Positions 45,627-57,110 are shown, counted from the stretch's first letter. The stretch: DNA of 64,000 nt from Pseudopyrenochaeta lycopersici (GCA_003313425.1 NHZP01000019.1:620001-684000); one strand, 5' to 3'. The notes: a model not told the origin generated them from the sequence alone. Numbers and translations: made by a program.

Positions 45627-47339
45627 ATGAGTGAGTGCACAAAGTTCCTTTGGTTTTAATATCCCGCTTCCGGCGCTGGCTGGTCCCTGTCACGGCTAGT
45701 CTTGGTAGTCGCCCTTCAACGTCGATTCTTTAGCTGTTGGCCGCATCCCGTCCAGCACCCGCTCCCACGGACAGCGCCGGGCGCAGCAACCGCAACCATC
45801 GCCTCCCATCGCGTCTCTGGGCTCCTCGGCGGCAACTCTGGTCGCTAACTCGTGCGCTTGGCAGAAAACATAAAGAGAAACTTCAATCGCCTTGGACGCA
45901 ACGGAAGCTATCACGGCGAGCAGGCCCAGCAGCAGCAGATCATGCCCGATCCTCCCAATGGTCGCCTCTACGACGAGTCGACCCCGCTCATCGGTCGCAC
46001 TCAGAACCACGAGAATGAGTCGCGGTGGAAGACGCTGCCCAAGCATGTCATCCACCTCACCTATGCCACCCTCGCCAGCAACTATGTCAACGTCTTGCTT
46101 GTCTTCGTCCCCATTGGCATCATCGCCGGCGCAATGGGCTGGAATCCCACCTCCGTCTTCGTGCTCAACTTCATCGCCATCGTCCCGCTCGCCGCCCTCT
46201 TGAGCTTCGCCACCGAAGAGCTCTCTGCTAAGCTCGGCCAAACACTTGGTGGATTGATGAATGCTACCTTTGGCAATGCCGTCGAACTTATTGTAAGTTT
46301 GCGCGCGCAAACAGTTTTAATGCGCCGTGACAAATGCTAACACAACCCGCAGGTCTCGATTGTTGCGCTCAAGCAGGGCGAAATCCGCATTGTACAGGCT
46401 AGTATGTTGGGCAGCATCTTGTCCAACATTCTTCTTGTGAGTGAAACCGCATAGTCACTTCCTACCAAGCACTGACCCATGCAACTCCAGGTCCTCGGAT
46501 GCTGTTTCCTTGCCGGTGGCATCCGCGAACAAGAGCGCAGCTTCAACGAGACGGTCGCATCGACCATGTCGTCCCTCATGGCTGTCGCCTCCGCCTCGCT
46601 CATCATCCCCGCCACGCTCTACGCCGTCATGCCTCATGACGGTGACAAACATGGCGGCAACCACGAAACCGACAAGAACATTCTGCTCCTCTCACATGGC
46701 ACTTCCATTATCCTCCTCATCCTGTACATCCTGTACCTCTACTTCCAGCTCTACTCCCATCACGCCTTGTTCGCAGATGTCGAGAACCAGGGCGGAGACG
46801 AAGAATCCGAGGAGCCCCAAATCCTCTCCCCAACATCCGCCGGTGTCGCCCTGGTCGTTGTCACTATCCTTGTCGCAGTTTGCGCCGAGTACCTTGTCGA
46901 CAGCATCGACTCCATTGTCGAATCCGCCCATATCAGTAAGACTTTTGTCGGTCTTATATTGATACCTATAGTCGGAAACGCCGCCGAACACGTCACAGCC
47001 GTCATCGTTGCATACAAGGGCAAGATGGACCTGGCCATCAACGTCGCCATTGGCAGCTCCATGCAAATCGCCCTCTTCGTCACTCCCTTCCTCGTTATCC
47101 TCGGCTGGATCATCCACAAACCAATGACACTCCACTTCCAGGGCTTCGAGACCATGGTCTTCTTCATCTCCGTCCTGATTGTCAACTACCTCATTCAAGA
47201 CGGCAAGAGCAACTACCTCGAAGGCGCCATGTGTATCGGAATCTACGCCATCATCGCCCTTGCATTCTACATCTACCCTGATGACGCCGCGGGCGACATC
47301 ACCGTCGAAGTTGTCAAGCGATTCTTTGCAACCAGCTAA
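45627..47339 (+). CDS. VCX1: Vacuolar Ca2+/H+ exchanger (CAX/VCX1 family)
   Basis: Antiporter that loads calcium into the vacuole using the proton gradient, controlling cytosolic calcium. Exons 45865-46292, 46353-46436 and 46491-47339 are well supported. I place the start in a 4-nt first exon (ATGA at 45627-45630, donor GTGAGT). A 234-nt intron with a CTAAC branch point then reaches AG at 45863-45864, giving [12 protein letters not shown] and 454 residues; otherwise translation would start at Met within [10 protein letters not shown]. About 11 helices follow. The two CAX signature repeats are [15 protein letters not shown] (about 130-145) and [18 protein letters not shown] (second half), each with the Glu that binds calcium, separated by an acidic loop ([11 protein letters not shown]). 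A poly-A tract begins directly at the stop. Confidence 0.92.
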
Positions 47340-48019
47340 AAAAAAAAAGATCCTTCAACAAAAAGGAGGAGATTGCCAACAGAAACCTCTAATGAATGGT
47401 GCAACTGCACAAATCTCCAAATCAGAGCGCTCGCTGAGCGGGCTCAATATCCTCCGTTCCCTATGTACATTGTTCTGGATACCCTATACCAGCTCCTCCC
47501 TACGCCTGCCCTCTAATATCCACACCTGGGATACGAAAAGGTTCCAAATTTCCTTTATATCTTGTTTCCTTTTGCTTGCTTACTGTTCTCCTTTTGTTAT
47601 GGCTTTTTCTTCCAATATCTCCTTGTACGACTATCTGTGGGTCCGTTGAAACATGCATGCTCTAGTGGATGTGTTTCTCCTTGGCGTTGTGGCTTGTTTG
47701 ATTCCCTAGATGCTTGAGTCCGGATGAGCCGGCACGAAAAGTGGACTGAGGCTTGTTGCTTGGCCTTGCTTGAGTGATGGTTGGGAAGGGTGCCTGAGAT
47801 TGTGAAGGCGCATCTTGATTAGTAGGTTAAAGGACTTGTATATGTAGGACTAAATATGAGTGAAAAAGAAAAAAAGATTTTCAAACAGCTGTCTTGGAGG
47901 CACTATGACGGCCGTGACATGCAAGTTACAACAAGGTAAAGCACTCTCAACTTTAGAACCAACTCTCCACACCATATCACCGTGCCCGTGATACACAGAA
48001 TCGTTAATCACCTCCTAAC
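47340..48019. other. Convergent 3' region
   Basis: About 0.68 kb between the convergent calcium exchanger and glucanase genes. T-rich and pyrimidine-rich near 47560-47620, no gene seen; contains both transcript ends. Confidence 0.55.
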
Positions 48020-51000
48020 TCACCGTTTCGAAAACTCCACCATAGCCGCAGCCCAAACAAGATACCACGTCCGACTCGCCCCACCATCAATCCACCGCTC
48101 ATCCCAGTGCCCATCCACACCATCGCGAAAGAAGGCATAACTCGCCTTTGCATCAACGAGCGCTAGATTCGCATACAAGATACCCCGCCACCCGCCGTCG
48201 ACCAGGCCGCGGCCGCCCGAGAAGAATTGTTCCCATTCCTCCTTTGCAAAGGCGCGCGTGCGCGTGTAGGATGTGGATGGGTTGATGGGGACCATGTGGA
48301 TGCCGTGGATGAGGGCGGGGGCTGTGCCGAAGTATGCTGAGAAGGATTAGCGGGTTGGGTTATTGTAAGGGTGTAGTCTCGGCTGGTGGGAAGGAAGGAT
48401 GTGGGGTTCTGGGGTGCAAGACAAATATAGTGAAGTGATGTGAAAGATGCTATCAAATGCGTGGGGCTGCATACTTGCATAGTCGACCTTGTTTTCAAAG
48501 AGAATGCCAGTGACTTTGTTGCCGACGAAGCGTGCGGGATGGTTCGTGTTGTTGGACACGAGGTAGAAGTAAGAATTGAACGACCGGGCTTGAATAGCGA
48601 GCATGAGGTTGCCTATTCATATCAGTAACGTATCACCAAGGCTTCTTCTACTTCAATCATACCTCTCTTCTCCATGTTCTGGTCCCCAATAATCTTTCCC
48701 CACATCTTCACTGCGAAACTGGCAAATGAATCCTCACTAGTACTCTCTTCGTCCTTGCCATCCGCACTCTCAAATAGTCCTTTTGCCCAACTATGCCCCA
48801 TCCACCAGTCAAAGCACCTTGAAAACGGATAGTCTCGGCCGTTGTAGTCACTCTCCGCATAGTCTTTGACTAACATGTTTGTCCACGCCTTGTTGTCGCC
48901 CACGTTCAACCATCCAGCGTCGAGATATCCAATGACGGCCGAGACGTAGACAAAGTAGCCAAAGTGGAAATGGTGATCATTGTAATACGTATTTCCAAAG
49001 TCTGCGCCGGGGTCTTGGAAGCCGGCGTTGGAGACGATGCCTTTCCAGCTGTCATCATAGTAAAGGGGGTGCCGTTGTTGATTATCGATATACCTTGCCA
49101 TCTCTTGTTTTAACTTGTCTAAGCCCGCTGTGGCTAACGTTTCGTTGCCAAGTACGTCTTTGAGCACCCAGACGATAGTTGCGAGCTTGGCGAGGGACTT
49201 TCCAGCATAGTACATGGAATCCTGAGGTGTCATTTCGATCATGGAGCGCCGCAGATCGCGTTCAGAAATTGCTGTGATCAGAGCTAAGACCTCTGGTGGG
49301 TAGCGCACTCTGGCTGTAGAACTCACAGCAGAGCTCCATGGGCCAAAATGCATCGTTGTAGGAAGATTGTTTTCAACGAATGTAAGTTTCTCAGCCCATA
49401 TTGCCGTTGCCATTCCTTTGGTCGTCGTACGTAATTGTAGCGTCGTCACTTGATTTCTGAGCTCGGGATCTAGAGACTGCATGTGATGTGGTAGCACAAA
49501 CATGAGCAACGGGGAGCTGCCGATCTTGGTATAACTGAATGAATATGCCCCCTTACTATCAGGGACTACAGCAGTAATCCTAGCCTCACATACGAATGCG
49601 CCACATGCTCTATCGTACAGCATTTCTCCCTCTGGGCCGATGGGGTTCTTAGCAACTTGAATGGTGCCTTTGAAACCAGGAGGTCCGACGAAGGTATTCG
49701 GGTTGAGTCGTATAAATTTCGTACCATCATAGTCGAGGCCTGGTACTGGATTGATATATATCAACCAGTCTCGGCCATCCATGTCTTTCACGCGATACTT
49801 TGTCGTTCTACCCAATGATACTGGGCCGAACCATTCGACGAAGCCTTTTCCACCCGTCTGCACCACTGGCGTCGCGTTCCTGTAGCCAGCCGTAACAAAA
49901 CTCATACCTTGTACAACAGGAAAGGTGATCTTTGGTTCTTGTAATGTGGAATGAGCGTTGAGATTAATATTAACAGAAAAGGGAAGATGGGTATCCGTGG
50001 TAAGCAGGGTTTGTGGGTCGAGCTCGACAGCGGAGAGAATCAGAGATTGCTTGCGTGAAGGATTCACATAGACCTATCCGACATCAGTCTGTAACTTCAT
50101 AGAAGACTGGGAATCTATCAATTACATTGGTTGGGTCACCAACCCCATACGCAACATCTGCTTCTTCAGCATGCGCTATATTCATACCGTACGTCTGTAA
50201 CAATCCCGGTTCTTGCCATCCCTTGCCCCACCAAATCGAATATGGATGTGTCCAAATCGGCATGTTCTGATTGCCCAAAAATGCATTGGCGTAAAATTTA
50301 TTCGTATGCATTGTCCGCTTGTCATTGTCTTCTACTCCTTTTCTAGGCACCGGATGATGTCTACCAATGGGAATCTTTGGGAGGATACTGTCTGGCTGGA
50401 TGGGCACGAAGATGTTGTCAGGCGGTATCTCATCCGAGGATACGGTCTTACTATAACCGAATGATGTTAAAATCGTCTGCCGCGTGTCGCGCCATGATTC
50501 CCTCCAGGACTCTTTGGAATCTTTGACGGTGGAAGAGGTTGTCGGCCTGGATTGCGACTGGCCCATGGAAGTGACCGAAAAGGCTTGAGTGGGCAGAGGT
50601 ACAGTGGAGCTAGATATGGGTGGCTCGTTTATTGCAGAATGTTGTAGCCCGTTGAAGAAAGATTGGAGAGGTGTAGTACTAGGATCAAGTGCCGATGTGG
50701 CTGTAGGTAAGGCTGTTGTGAGCAGTACAGGCAGAGGTGCAGTGCCTAGTGGCTCCGGAAATTCTTTCGTGGAAAGACTCCATTGCGCGAGTAAATTGGA
50801 GGCCTAGGAAGGAGCGGTGGTCAGTTTGCTGATGAGAAGTGAGGTTTGCGCATTTGCGCGGTGAAACGTAGACTTTTACATCATCTCACCGGCACGCCCT
50901 GAAAATCTTTGAGCCGTGTGCAACAGACAGTCTGAAGGCATCCAGACTCGATGCTGTAAAGGGGGGAAGGCGGTAAATGCCTAAATATTGTAGTGGACGC

Positions 51001-51407
51001 TGCGCCCTTTACTCCTTGACCAGATTCTGATTGTCGCTGCAAGGAAAGGGCGTAACACTCACTTCCAACGAACTCAATATCCCTGCCACACATTCGACAC
51101 TATCCAAATTTGAGCATCCCGGCTTGCTAGTTATTCTTTGCATATTCTCTCTGAGCGGATTCGAGGCTTGGCATGCTGCAGATGAGGCAGTTCGCCATAC
51201 TTTCGTGATGTCGTCGCTAATACCATCGGACATGCTGTGCAGGCTTTCAATCCATGGTCGAATTGTGACAGTCTTTGTTATGAACACGGTCTCCCATACT
51301 ACGTCGACTGGGTCCAAAGCCACCTTGTCCATGGGAAGTCCTCCGGTCCATCTCAGGAAAAGCAGGTACAAAAAGACTGGCCCGCGACACAAAACCGATC
51401 TGCGCAT
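48020..51407 (-). CDS. Glycoside hydrolase family 81 endo-1,3-beta-glucanase
   Basis: Hydrolyses beta-1,3-glucan in the fungal wall (septum/daughter-cell separation or wall turnover). Core exons: 50803-50126, 50073-48663, 48612-48475 and 48336-48020, all phases closing. The body is typical: HPVPRKGVEDNDKRTMHTNK, FYANAFLGNQNMPIWTHPYS, FGNTYYNDHHFHFGYFVYV, SRCFDWWMGHSWAKGLFES, the acidic catalytic block ESTSEDSFASFAVKMWG, and GGWRGILYANLALVDAK near the end. The frame is open upstream of the first convenient Met (50566) with a Pro/Thr-rich segment, so I extend it. A 259-nt intron (50804-51062, donor GTGAGT) joins in phase to 51407-51063, which starts with a signal-peptide-like MRRSVLCRGPVFLYLLFL. 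That gives 962 residues. The upstream exon is inferred; read without splicing, that exon would give a separate 132-residue secreted protein. Confidence 0.85.
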
Positions 51408-52243
51408 GCTTTACAATGACTCTTGTTTCCACCGAAATTGACTCCAAACTGCGGCGTAGCGTATAGGAATTTCTGGTTCCGCTGAAACGACTGTATCTCT
51501 GGTGTTTCCTCCAAGGTGCAGAATATCGCTGTATCGTCGCTTTGTTCAAACAGTGCAAGGTGCATATAAAGGAGCGGTTCCATAAAGCCTTGGTCAAGGT
51601 ATGGAGTCATAAACATATATGTTCACATCTCGTGAGGAGGATGGAAAGACATGGCAGCATCACAGGCGTCCCGAGGTCATTTGGAAGCCAGTCAGAGCCC
51701 GGACAAGTCGCCCACTAGACCTAATGGCGCTTCTAGGAAAGCAGACACTGAGTCGTGGATTGTGAAGCATAGCTGATCAGGTCCATGGCTGCCCGCATCG
51801 GGCGCCACTTCGACGAAGGTAAAACCGTGGAATGAATTGCCAGTACGGTGTAAATGTAAATGACATTAAGTCAGCAGGTGGCTCACATGTTTGACATCTG
51901 TCGACTCGGGCTGAGTGCGTCGCCTGCTGTGACTCTCGCATTTGGGCTTCTGGTAGATCACGTTGGTGTTTGTACCTACGACTTCACGGTACTGTGCAAC
52001 CCCAGTTTCGGTTAGACCGTTGGAAGACAAAAGTGAACGTTCCTCAGCAAAGTTGTATGTCACAGCCGCGGCCGAAAGTCGTACAACCAGATCAGCCGCG
52101 CTGTCATACATCAATCATCACAAGATTCCCGGGGCCCAATTCACGTTGCACAGATCCGGATGCACATTATCAAATAATCCATAGCGACTGCGAAAGGCGC
52201 ATGCAACAGCAGTCCATTTCTCAACCATGATGAATGCCTATAT
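51408..52243. other. Intergenic region with no supported gene
   Basis: About 0.84 kb between the glucanase 5' end and the UTP14 stop. Only short frames in all directions. Presumed glucanase promoter and UTP14 terminator. Confidence 0.55.
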
Positions 52244-55200
52244 CTAAACCAGCGGTTTCCGCAATGGCGCAATAACACCTTGTTTAACAATGACTCTCGG
52301 CCTCGTAGCGTCCTGGAAAGTCTTCTTAGTGGTCCACTCCTTGCCCTTCGGTACACGCAAACTCCTCTCATACTGTTCGCGTGTCTCAAATGGAAACGGT
52401 AGCTGGCTAGCCATGTACTTGACATTTGGCTTGACCCTCCTCTCGTTAATGATGACCTTATCTAGCTTCTTGTCTTTACGCTTGTTTGCATCAATACCTT
52501 CCTTTTTAGTGACAGTCTTGTAACCTTTGTTGCGCTTTTGAGCAGCTGCGGACATGCCGGAGCCGGTCCAAGAACCCCAACCGGGAAGGTAATCAACAAT
52601 CTCAGTTGACTCCTCCTCTTCGATGGTGGCTTTCTTTTCAGCAGCAAACTCGGCGGCAACGTTGTCACCAGCAAATCCTTTTGCGGTGAGGGCTTGGTTG
52701 CGGAGAACAATGTCAAAATCAAGACCTTCCTCTTCCAGATCGTGTGTGTCCTCATCGTTGTCTTCATCTTGTCCACCAAGCACTGTGGCCCAGCCGTCGT
52801 CATCTGTGGTGGTAACACGCTGTTGCAGGAAGGCATCGACTGTAGATGCCTCTTGTGCTGGCGCTGACTTGGACTTTGATTGCGCTTTTGACTTGGGCTT
52901 TGACTTCGCTTTGCGTTTTTCAGAATTTGATGGTTCTGTACCCGTTACAAGGGGGTTGAGCTCAGGGTTTTTCTCTGATTTCTTCTGCCTCCGAGCATTC
53001 ATCAAGAATGGGTTCGAAGTGCCACTCTGATCTTTCTCTGGGGAAGGCGCTCCACTTCTCTGAGCCTTCCGGGCATTGTTCGAAAGGCTAGAAGTCTTGC
53101 CTTTCGTAGTCATATGTGATCCTTTTGACGACATATTCGTGTCTTCTTCGTCGCCATCAGCAGTCGCTCCCTGTCTCGCATCCTCGTCATCAGATCCAGG
53201 GTGCTCCTCAAATTCACTGCGATTTAGCTGTATCGCTGGCGCAGCAACGTTATTTCCGGGGCCATACTTCTTGCGCCCAGTTCTGACTGAATTCTCGTCC
53301 GCTTCGCTGACGCTATCCTCACCAGCAAGTTCCCGACGTAAGCTCTCAACGGCTTCATTATTTTGTGCCCGCCTCGCAGATTCTGCTTTCTGCATAAATG
53401 CCATCTGACCTAATTTGGAATTGTCGGTCGAAAATGGGTTCTGCTTGATCTTGTTGAGTGATCGTTGTAGAATCTCATTGTCAGACTGATCGTCATCGTC
53501 GTTCTCGCTCTCGTCTTCGTCACTGGGCAGATCAGACCCTTCGTCATCTTCATCACGAATAGTTTTGCCTTCGATACGACGACGAAGCTCCTCATTCCGT
53601 CGGGCCATCTCGGTAACACCGTCTAGAGCATCTTGATCCCAACCTGCACGGCCGGTTGCTTTGATACCCTTGGCCCATTTGCTCTCGCGATGTTTAGCAC
53701 CCATGCGCTCTTCAGCTCTTCGTCGGTCGTTGTATTCGCGCTCTTCTTCTGAAAGGTCGACACCGTCAGCCTTGAGCTGATCTCGCTCTTTCTGCAGAAG
53801 TTTTTCACGCTCCTTTCGGTGAACCCGACGATAAGCTTTGCTCTTGATCTTTTTGATTCGCTTTGCGCGTACTTCTTCACGGAAAAGGAGCTCTCGTTCC
53901 ATCCGAAGCTGGGCACGTCGCTTCATAACCTCTTCAATGGGAAGCTTATTTGTCTGTAGTACCTCCCATTTCTGGATTTGCTCTTCATCGTCGTTTCCAT
54001 TGGATAAGCCACTTTGCTGTAGGATGGCTTGAATGGTGCTTTCAAGGTCGTTGGCAGGAGCAGTGGTTGTTGTAGGAACCAGTGTTTTTTCGCCCATAGG
54101 CTCGCCTCCACTCTTGTTCTTCAAAGGGAACACGAGATGCTCGGCGCGGCGGTTTTGCTTGATAGTATCAGTCCATCGTTCGAGTGTCTCGTTTGCTTTG
54201 GCATTGGCTGCGGCTCGGTCAAGCTTATCTTGCTGTCGTTTTGGCAGAGGAGCATCTAGTTTCCTGGCAATATCGTTCCGTTTGGATGTTTTGTCATCAC
54301 GCAACAGCTTGAGTGCCCTCTTCTTCTCCTCATCCGCAACCTTTGGCTTGAAGCTCAAGAAATCCACTTTCCGAGCGACTCCAAACTCGCTTGGCACAGC
54401 CGATTCGTGAACTTCGACTCCCCTGCCTTTGGCCTTGTCGTCCTCCTGTGTGGCCAGTGAAGAAATTAGATCCTTTAGCTGTGCCTGTCGATCTTCCTCT
54501 TCTTCGTCATCAGATGACAAATCGGATGTACTGTCTGCTGTACCGGCCTCTCCTTCGTTCGAGTCCGAGTCCTCGTCGCTGTTGTCGAAAGCGGAAGCTT
54601 TCTTCTTTTTCCTTCTCTCTCTTCTTTCCTCTGCTTCGTCCTCGTCGTATTGATCGAGTGCAGTAGCGAGATCGATGGCATCGTCACCCAAATCGTCATC
54701 GTCGTCGTCATCTTCCTCGCCATCTGCGCTATCGCCCTCATCTAGGTCAATGTCGCCATCCTCATCCTCCAGCACTTTCTGCTTTGATTTCTTTGCGTGA
54801 CCGGACTGATTCTTGGAGCTCCCACGGAAGGTGAATCCTTCAAAGCGCTCCTCGTCACTCTCTCCAAACGCTTCGTCTGAGTCAATGTCCTCGTCATCAT
54901 CGTCGTCTACATGCCCCATCTGCCATGTATTACCCTCAGAATCGCTGCCTTCATCAAAACTCTCGTCCCCACTCCTTCTCTTTCGACGCTTTGGCTCTGC
55001 TTCGTCTTCCTCATCCTCGTCTTCCTCGTCTTCCTCGTCGTCACGCGCTCTCTTGCGATTGAAGGTGGGGTCAAATTCGCCGAGTCGGTTTCTGCTGATT
55101 TTCAACTTCTCTGGGTTCTCGTACTGGGCGATGGAGAAGGCGTTAAGGGCGCGCTTCGCCGCTTTCTTTGGGTTTCGTGCATTTGGTCGAGCCTTTGGCG

Positions 55201-55246
55201 GCTGACTGCCCTGTTGCAGAGAGCTTCGCGCTATTCGAGGCGGCAT
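52244..55246 (-). CDS. UTP14: U3 snoRNP / small-subunit processome protein Utp14
   Basis: Nucleolar protein needed for 18S rRNA maturation; it activates the DEAH helicase Dhr1 (family knowledge). A single exon of 1000 residues, close to the family length. The N-terminus MPPRIARSSLQQGSQPPKAR is followed by AFSIAQYENPEKLKISRNRL. Long Asp/Glu-rich tracts (about 70-260) alternate with Lys/Arg clusters. Family blocks include RKLDAPLPKRQQDKLDR, RMERELLFREEVRAKRIKKI, SKAYRRVHRKEREKL, NPFLMNARRQKK, the tryptophan motif YLPGWGSWTGSGM and a C-terminal MASQLPFPFETREQYERSLR. The gene is divergent from mL41 with only 222 bp between start codons. No lesion seen. Confidence 0.95.
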   Translation of the reverse strand: MPPRIARSSLQQGSQPPKARPNARNPKKAAKRALNAFSIAQYENPEKLKISRNRLGEFDPTFNRKRARDDEEDEEDEDEEDEAEPKRRKRRSGDESFDEGSDSEGNTWQMGHVDDDDDEDIDSDEAFGESDEERFEGFTFRGSSKNQSGHAKKSKQKVLEDEDGDIDLDEGDSADGEEDDDDDDDLGDDAIDLATALDQYDEDEAEERRERRKKKKASAFDNSDEDSDSNEGEAGTADSTSDLSSDDEEEEDRQAQLKDLISSLATQEDDKAKGRGVEVHESAVPSEFGVARKVDFLSFKPKVADEEKKRALKLLRDDKTSKRNDIARKLDAPLPKRQQDKLDRAAANAKANETLERWTDTIKQNRRAEHLVFPLKNKSGGEPMGEKTLVPTTTTAPANDLESTIQAILQQSGLSNGNDDEEQIQKWEVLQTNKLPIEEVMKRRAQLRMERELLFREEVRAKRIKKIKSKAYRRVHRKEREKLLQKERDQLKADGVDLSEEEREYNDRRRAEERMGAKHRESKWAKGIKATGRAGWDQDALDGVTEMARRNEELRRRIEGKTIRDEDDEGSDLPSDEDESENDDDDQSDNEILQRSLNKIKQNPFSTDNSKLGQMAFMQKAESARRAQNNEAVESLRRELAGEDSVSEADENSVRTGRKKYGPGNNVAAPAIQLNRSEFEEHPGSDDEDARQGATADGDEEDTNMSSKGSHMTTKGKTSSLSNNARKAQRSGAPSPEKDQSGTSNPFLMNARRQKKSEKNPELNPLVTGTEPSNSEKRKAKSKPKSKAQSKSKSAPAQEASTVDAFLQQRVTTTDDDGWATVLGGQDEDNDEDTHDLEEEGLDFDIVLRNQALTAKGFAGDNVAAEFAAEKKATIEEEESTEIVDYLPGWGSWTGSGMSAAAQKRNKGYKTVTKKEGIDANKRKDKKLDKVIINERRVKPNVKYMASQLPFPFETREQYERSLRVPKGKEWTTKKTFQDATRPRVIVKQGVIAPLRKPLV

Positions 55247-55468
55247 TTTGGCGTGTGTTGCGGTGAAAGCTGAGTGCAGCGTCCGAGGTCAAGGTCGAAA
55301 TCTTGGCTCTGCCACTTTTTTTGCGAAGTGTGGGCACGGACCAACGCTGTCTTCCCGCAAGCACCTCCGTCTGAACTCCGCAGCGTCTTCCATCTTCGGG
55401 CCATTGAACGACTATCCGGCCCGGACGCATCGCTTGCTGCTGCAGGAAGACACCAGGAAGCCGCCGCC
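55247..55468. promoter_or_regulatory. Shared divergent promoter of UTP14 and the mL41 gene
   Basis: Only 222 bp separate the ATG of UTP14 (minus) and of mL41 (plus), so the genes must share or overlap promoter elements. Both products serve ribosome production (cytosolic and mitochondrial). No TATA box evident. Confidence 0.6.
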
Positions 55469-55919
55469 ATGTTCAAACCCACGCCATCGCTGCAGAAGAT
55501 GCTGCGCCGCCTCCCACTCTCCCCGAAACAGGCCGGCAAAGAATACTACAAGGGCAATCGCGTCGGGTCTATGGGCACAATTGATCGATATGGCAACTTC
55601 TCGCCGGACTGGAGCAAAGTACGGACATATGTATACCCGATACACGGCACGAAGAATTCTGAGGTGCGACTCACAGAGCTGGTTTACACGTATACAGGCT
55701 AATTGCTGCCAGATGACACCCTTTGTGGCCGCCAACACAGAGAAAACACGACGAGTGGACTCGGGCTCTTCAGAAAACTATCCAAAGCGATTCACAGGCG
55801 AAGATTATCTAAGAGCGTGGAAGTTGGCGGGTGGACATGACATAGTCGAGACTGCGACCGCGGATCCGAATCGAAACATGCCCGTGCCGTTTGAAGAAAG
55901 ACCTGCAACCAAGTCATAG
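55469..55919 (+). CDS. MRPL27: Mitochondrial large-subunit ribosomal protein mL41 (MRPL27 family)
   Basis: A structural protein of the mitochondrial 54S subunit. Two exons, 55469-55663 and 55713-55919, separated by a 49-nt intron (donor GTGCGA, acceptor CCAG), give 133 residues. Recognition rests on the block YKGNRVGSMGTIDRYGNFS followed by DWSKVRTYVYP, which corresponds to the conserved GNRxGxxG....G....W.KVRTxVVP core of mL41, and the following MTPFVAANTEK. A basic, Pro/Leu-containing N-terminus (MFKPTPSLQKMLRRLPLS) fits a mitochondrial targeting sequence. The donor is non-ideal, but unspliced reading meets a stop at 55700-55702. Confidence 0.85.
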
Positions 55920-56198
55920 CAATCAGATGGAAAGCGATGACCACTGATTTGACGGATGTATAATACATGGGACGATGCACCAGCATTAGAAAGGCGTTCA
56001 TGGATACCAATGAGCATTGAGGTGATGAAGTTTTATAGCTGTGGGGGTGTACTCTATGTACATATACAGGACGGCATATCCTGTCTGAATAGGACACAAT
56101 ACCAATGAGGTCGCCAATTCTTATTATATTCTCTGGTTGTTGGGTATCATGTATGCGCTACTGTACACATAAAATACCATATCTTACATCACATCACT

Positions 56199-57110
56199 CT
56201 ATGCATCTCTCCGTACGCCGAGGAAGTAATTCCCCCATTGCTCGCCCCCAGCAACCTCCTTCCACCCAAATCCAGGCACATACACCACGCCCAGACTCTT
56301 CACGTTGCCCCACCCCGGCTGCTTCGCAAACCAACCCCTCAACTCCGGCTCGTTGACATATTTGCTCCATTCATGCGTGCCCTTGGGTACTATCCCTAAC
56401 ACATCTTCCGCCATAACATTCGTAACTAACCAACTCGTCCACGTCCGCGCAATTGTACTCAAAATCAGCCAGCCCCCAGGTTTTACATGGGGCATTAAAT
56501 GTTCCAGAAACGGGCCAGGCGCATTGACGTGCTCGAGTACCTCGAATAGAGTTACGATATCATATGCGTCTGTTGGCGAAGCAGGAAGCGGTAGCTTTTC
56601 AATTGACGTGTTCAGATACGTCAACTTTCCCGGCGCGGTCAATGTCGGATCCCTCCTCTTGTGCCCTTCTGCGATCTTCAACACTTCTGGTGTGGGATCT
56701 ATCGCCGTGACGGAGAGCGTGTTTGGTAGTCGCGCAGCACTCTCGGCAAATATTCCGCCACCGCAGCCAATGTCCAAGTATCGCAGCTTTTGTGGCGAAG
56801 ATGTCAGGTCGCTAGACCGGCATTGTCTGATAAAGTCGTGGCGGAGCGGGTTCATCAGATGGAGGAGGCGCGAGGGGCCATGGGGGTCCCACCAACTCGA
56901 TGCAAGGGCATTGAAGTGGGAGACTTCTGTAGGGTCGACGGTCGAGCTATGAGGATTATGGTGTCTTGAGGTGCTAGATGAGAAAGAGCGAGTCGTAGGT
57001 ATTGAAGCGATTTGCGGTGCTGTTTTTATGTAGGGTATTGGACATTGTGACGGTTGCGATATGCGATTGCAAATTGAGCGCACTGCTCTTGCAGAAGTAT
57101 GTGGCTTCAT
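56199..57110 (-). CDS. COQ3: Ubiquinone biosynthesis O-methyltransferase Coq3
   Basis: Mitochondrial SAM-dependent enzyme performing both O-methylations of coenzyme Q synthesis. Single exon, 303 residues. A mitochondrial presequence (about 1-50, rich in Arg and Ser, ending RSFSSSTSRHHNP) precedes VDPTEVSHFNALASSWWDP, the family's signature start. SAM-binding motif I is YLDIGCGGGIFAESAARL (about 112-129), later DIVTLFEVLEHVNAPGPFL and the post-motif region GGWLILSTIART. The C-terminus WGNYFLGVRRDA matches the family end. It converges on mL41, with about 280 bp of shared 3' sequence between them. Confidence 0.95.
   Translation of the reverse strand: MKPHTSARAVRSICNRISQPSQCPIPYIKTAPQIASIPTTRSFSSSTSRHHNPHSSTVDPTEVSHFNALASSWWDPHGPSRLLHLMNPLRHDFIRQCRSSDLTSSPQKLRYLDIGCGGGIFAESAARLPNTLSVTAIDPTPEVLKIAEGHKRRDPTLTAPGKLTYLNTSIEKLPLPASPTDAYDIVTLFEVLEHVNAPGPFLEHLMPHVKPGGWLILSTIARTWTSWLVTNVMAEDVLGIVPKGTHEWSKYVNEPELRGWFAKQPGWGNVKSLGVVYVPGFGWKEVAGGEQWGNYFLGVRRDA

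Noticed and set aside
53000..55200. Long plus-strand Ser-rich frames opposite UTP14
   Set aside because: They are the antisense reading of the Asp/Glu/Lys-rich tracts of UTP14.
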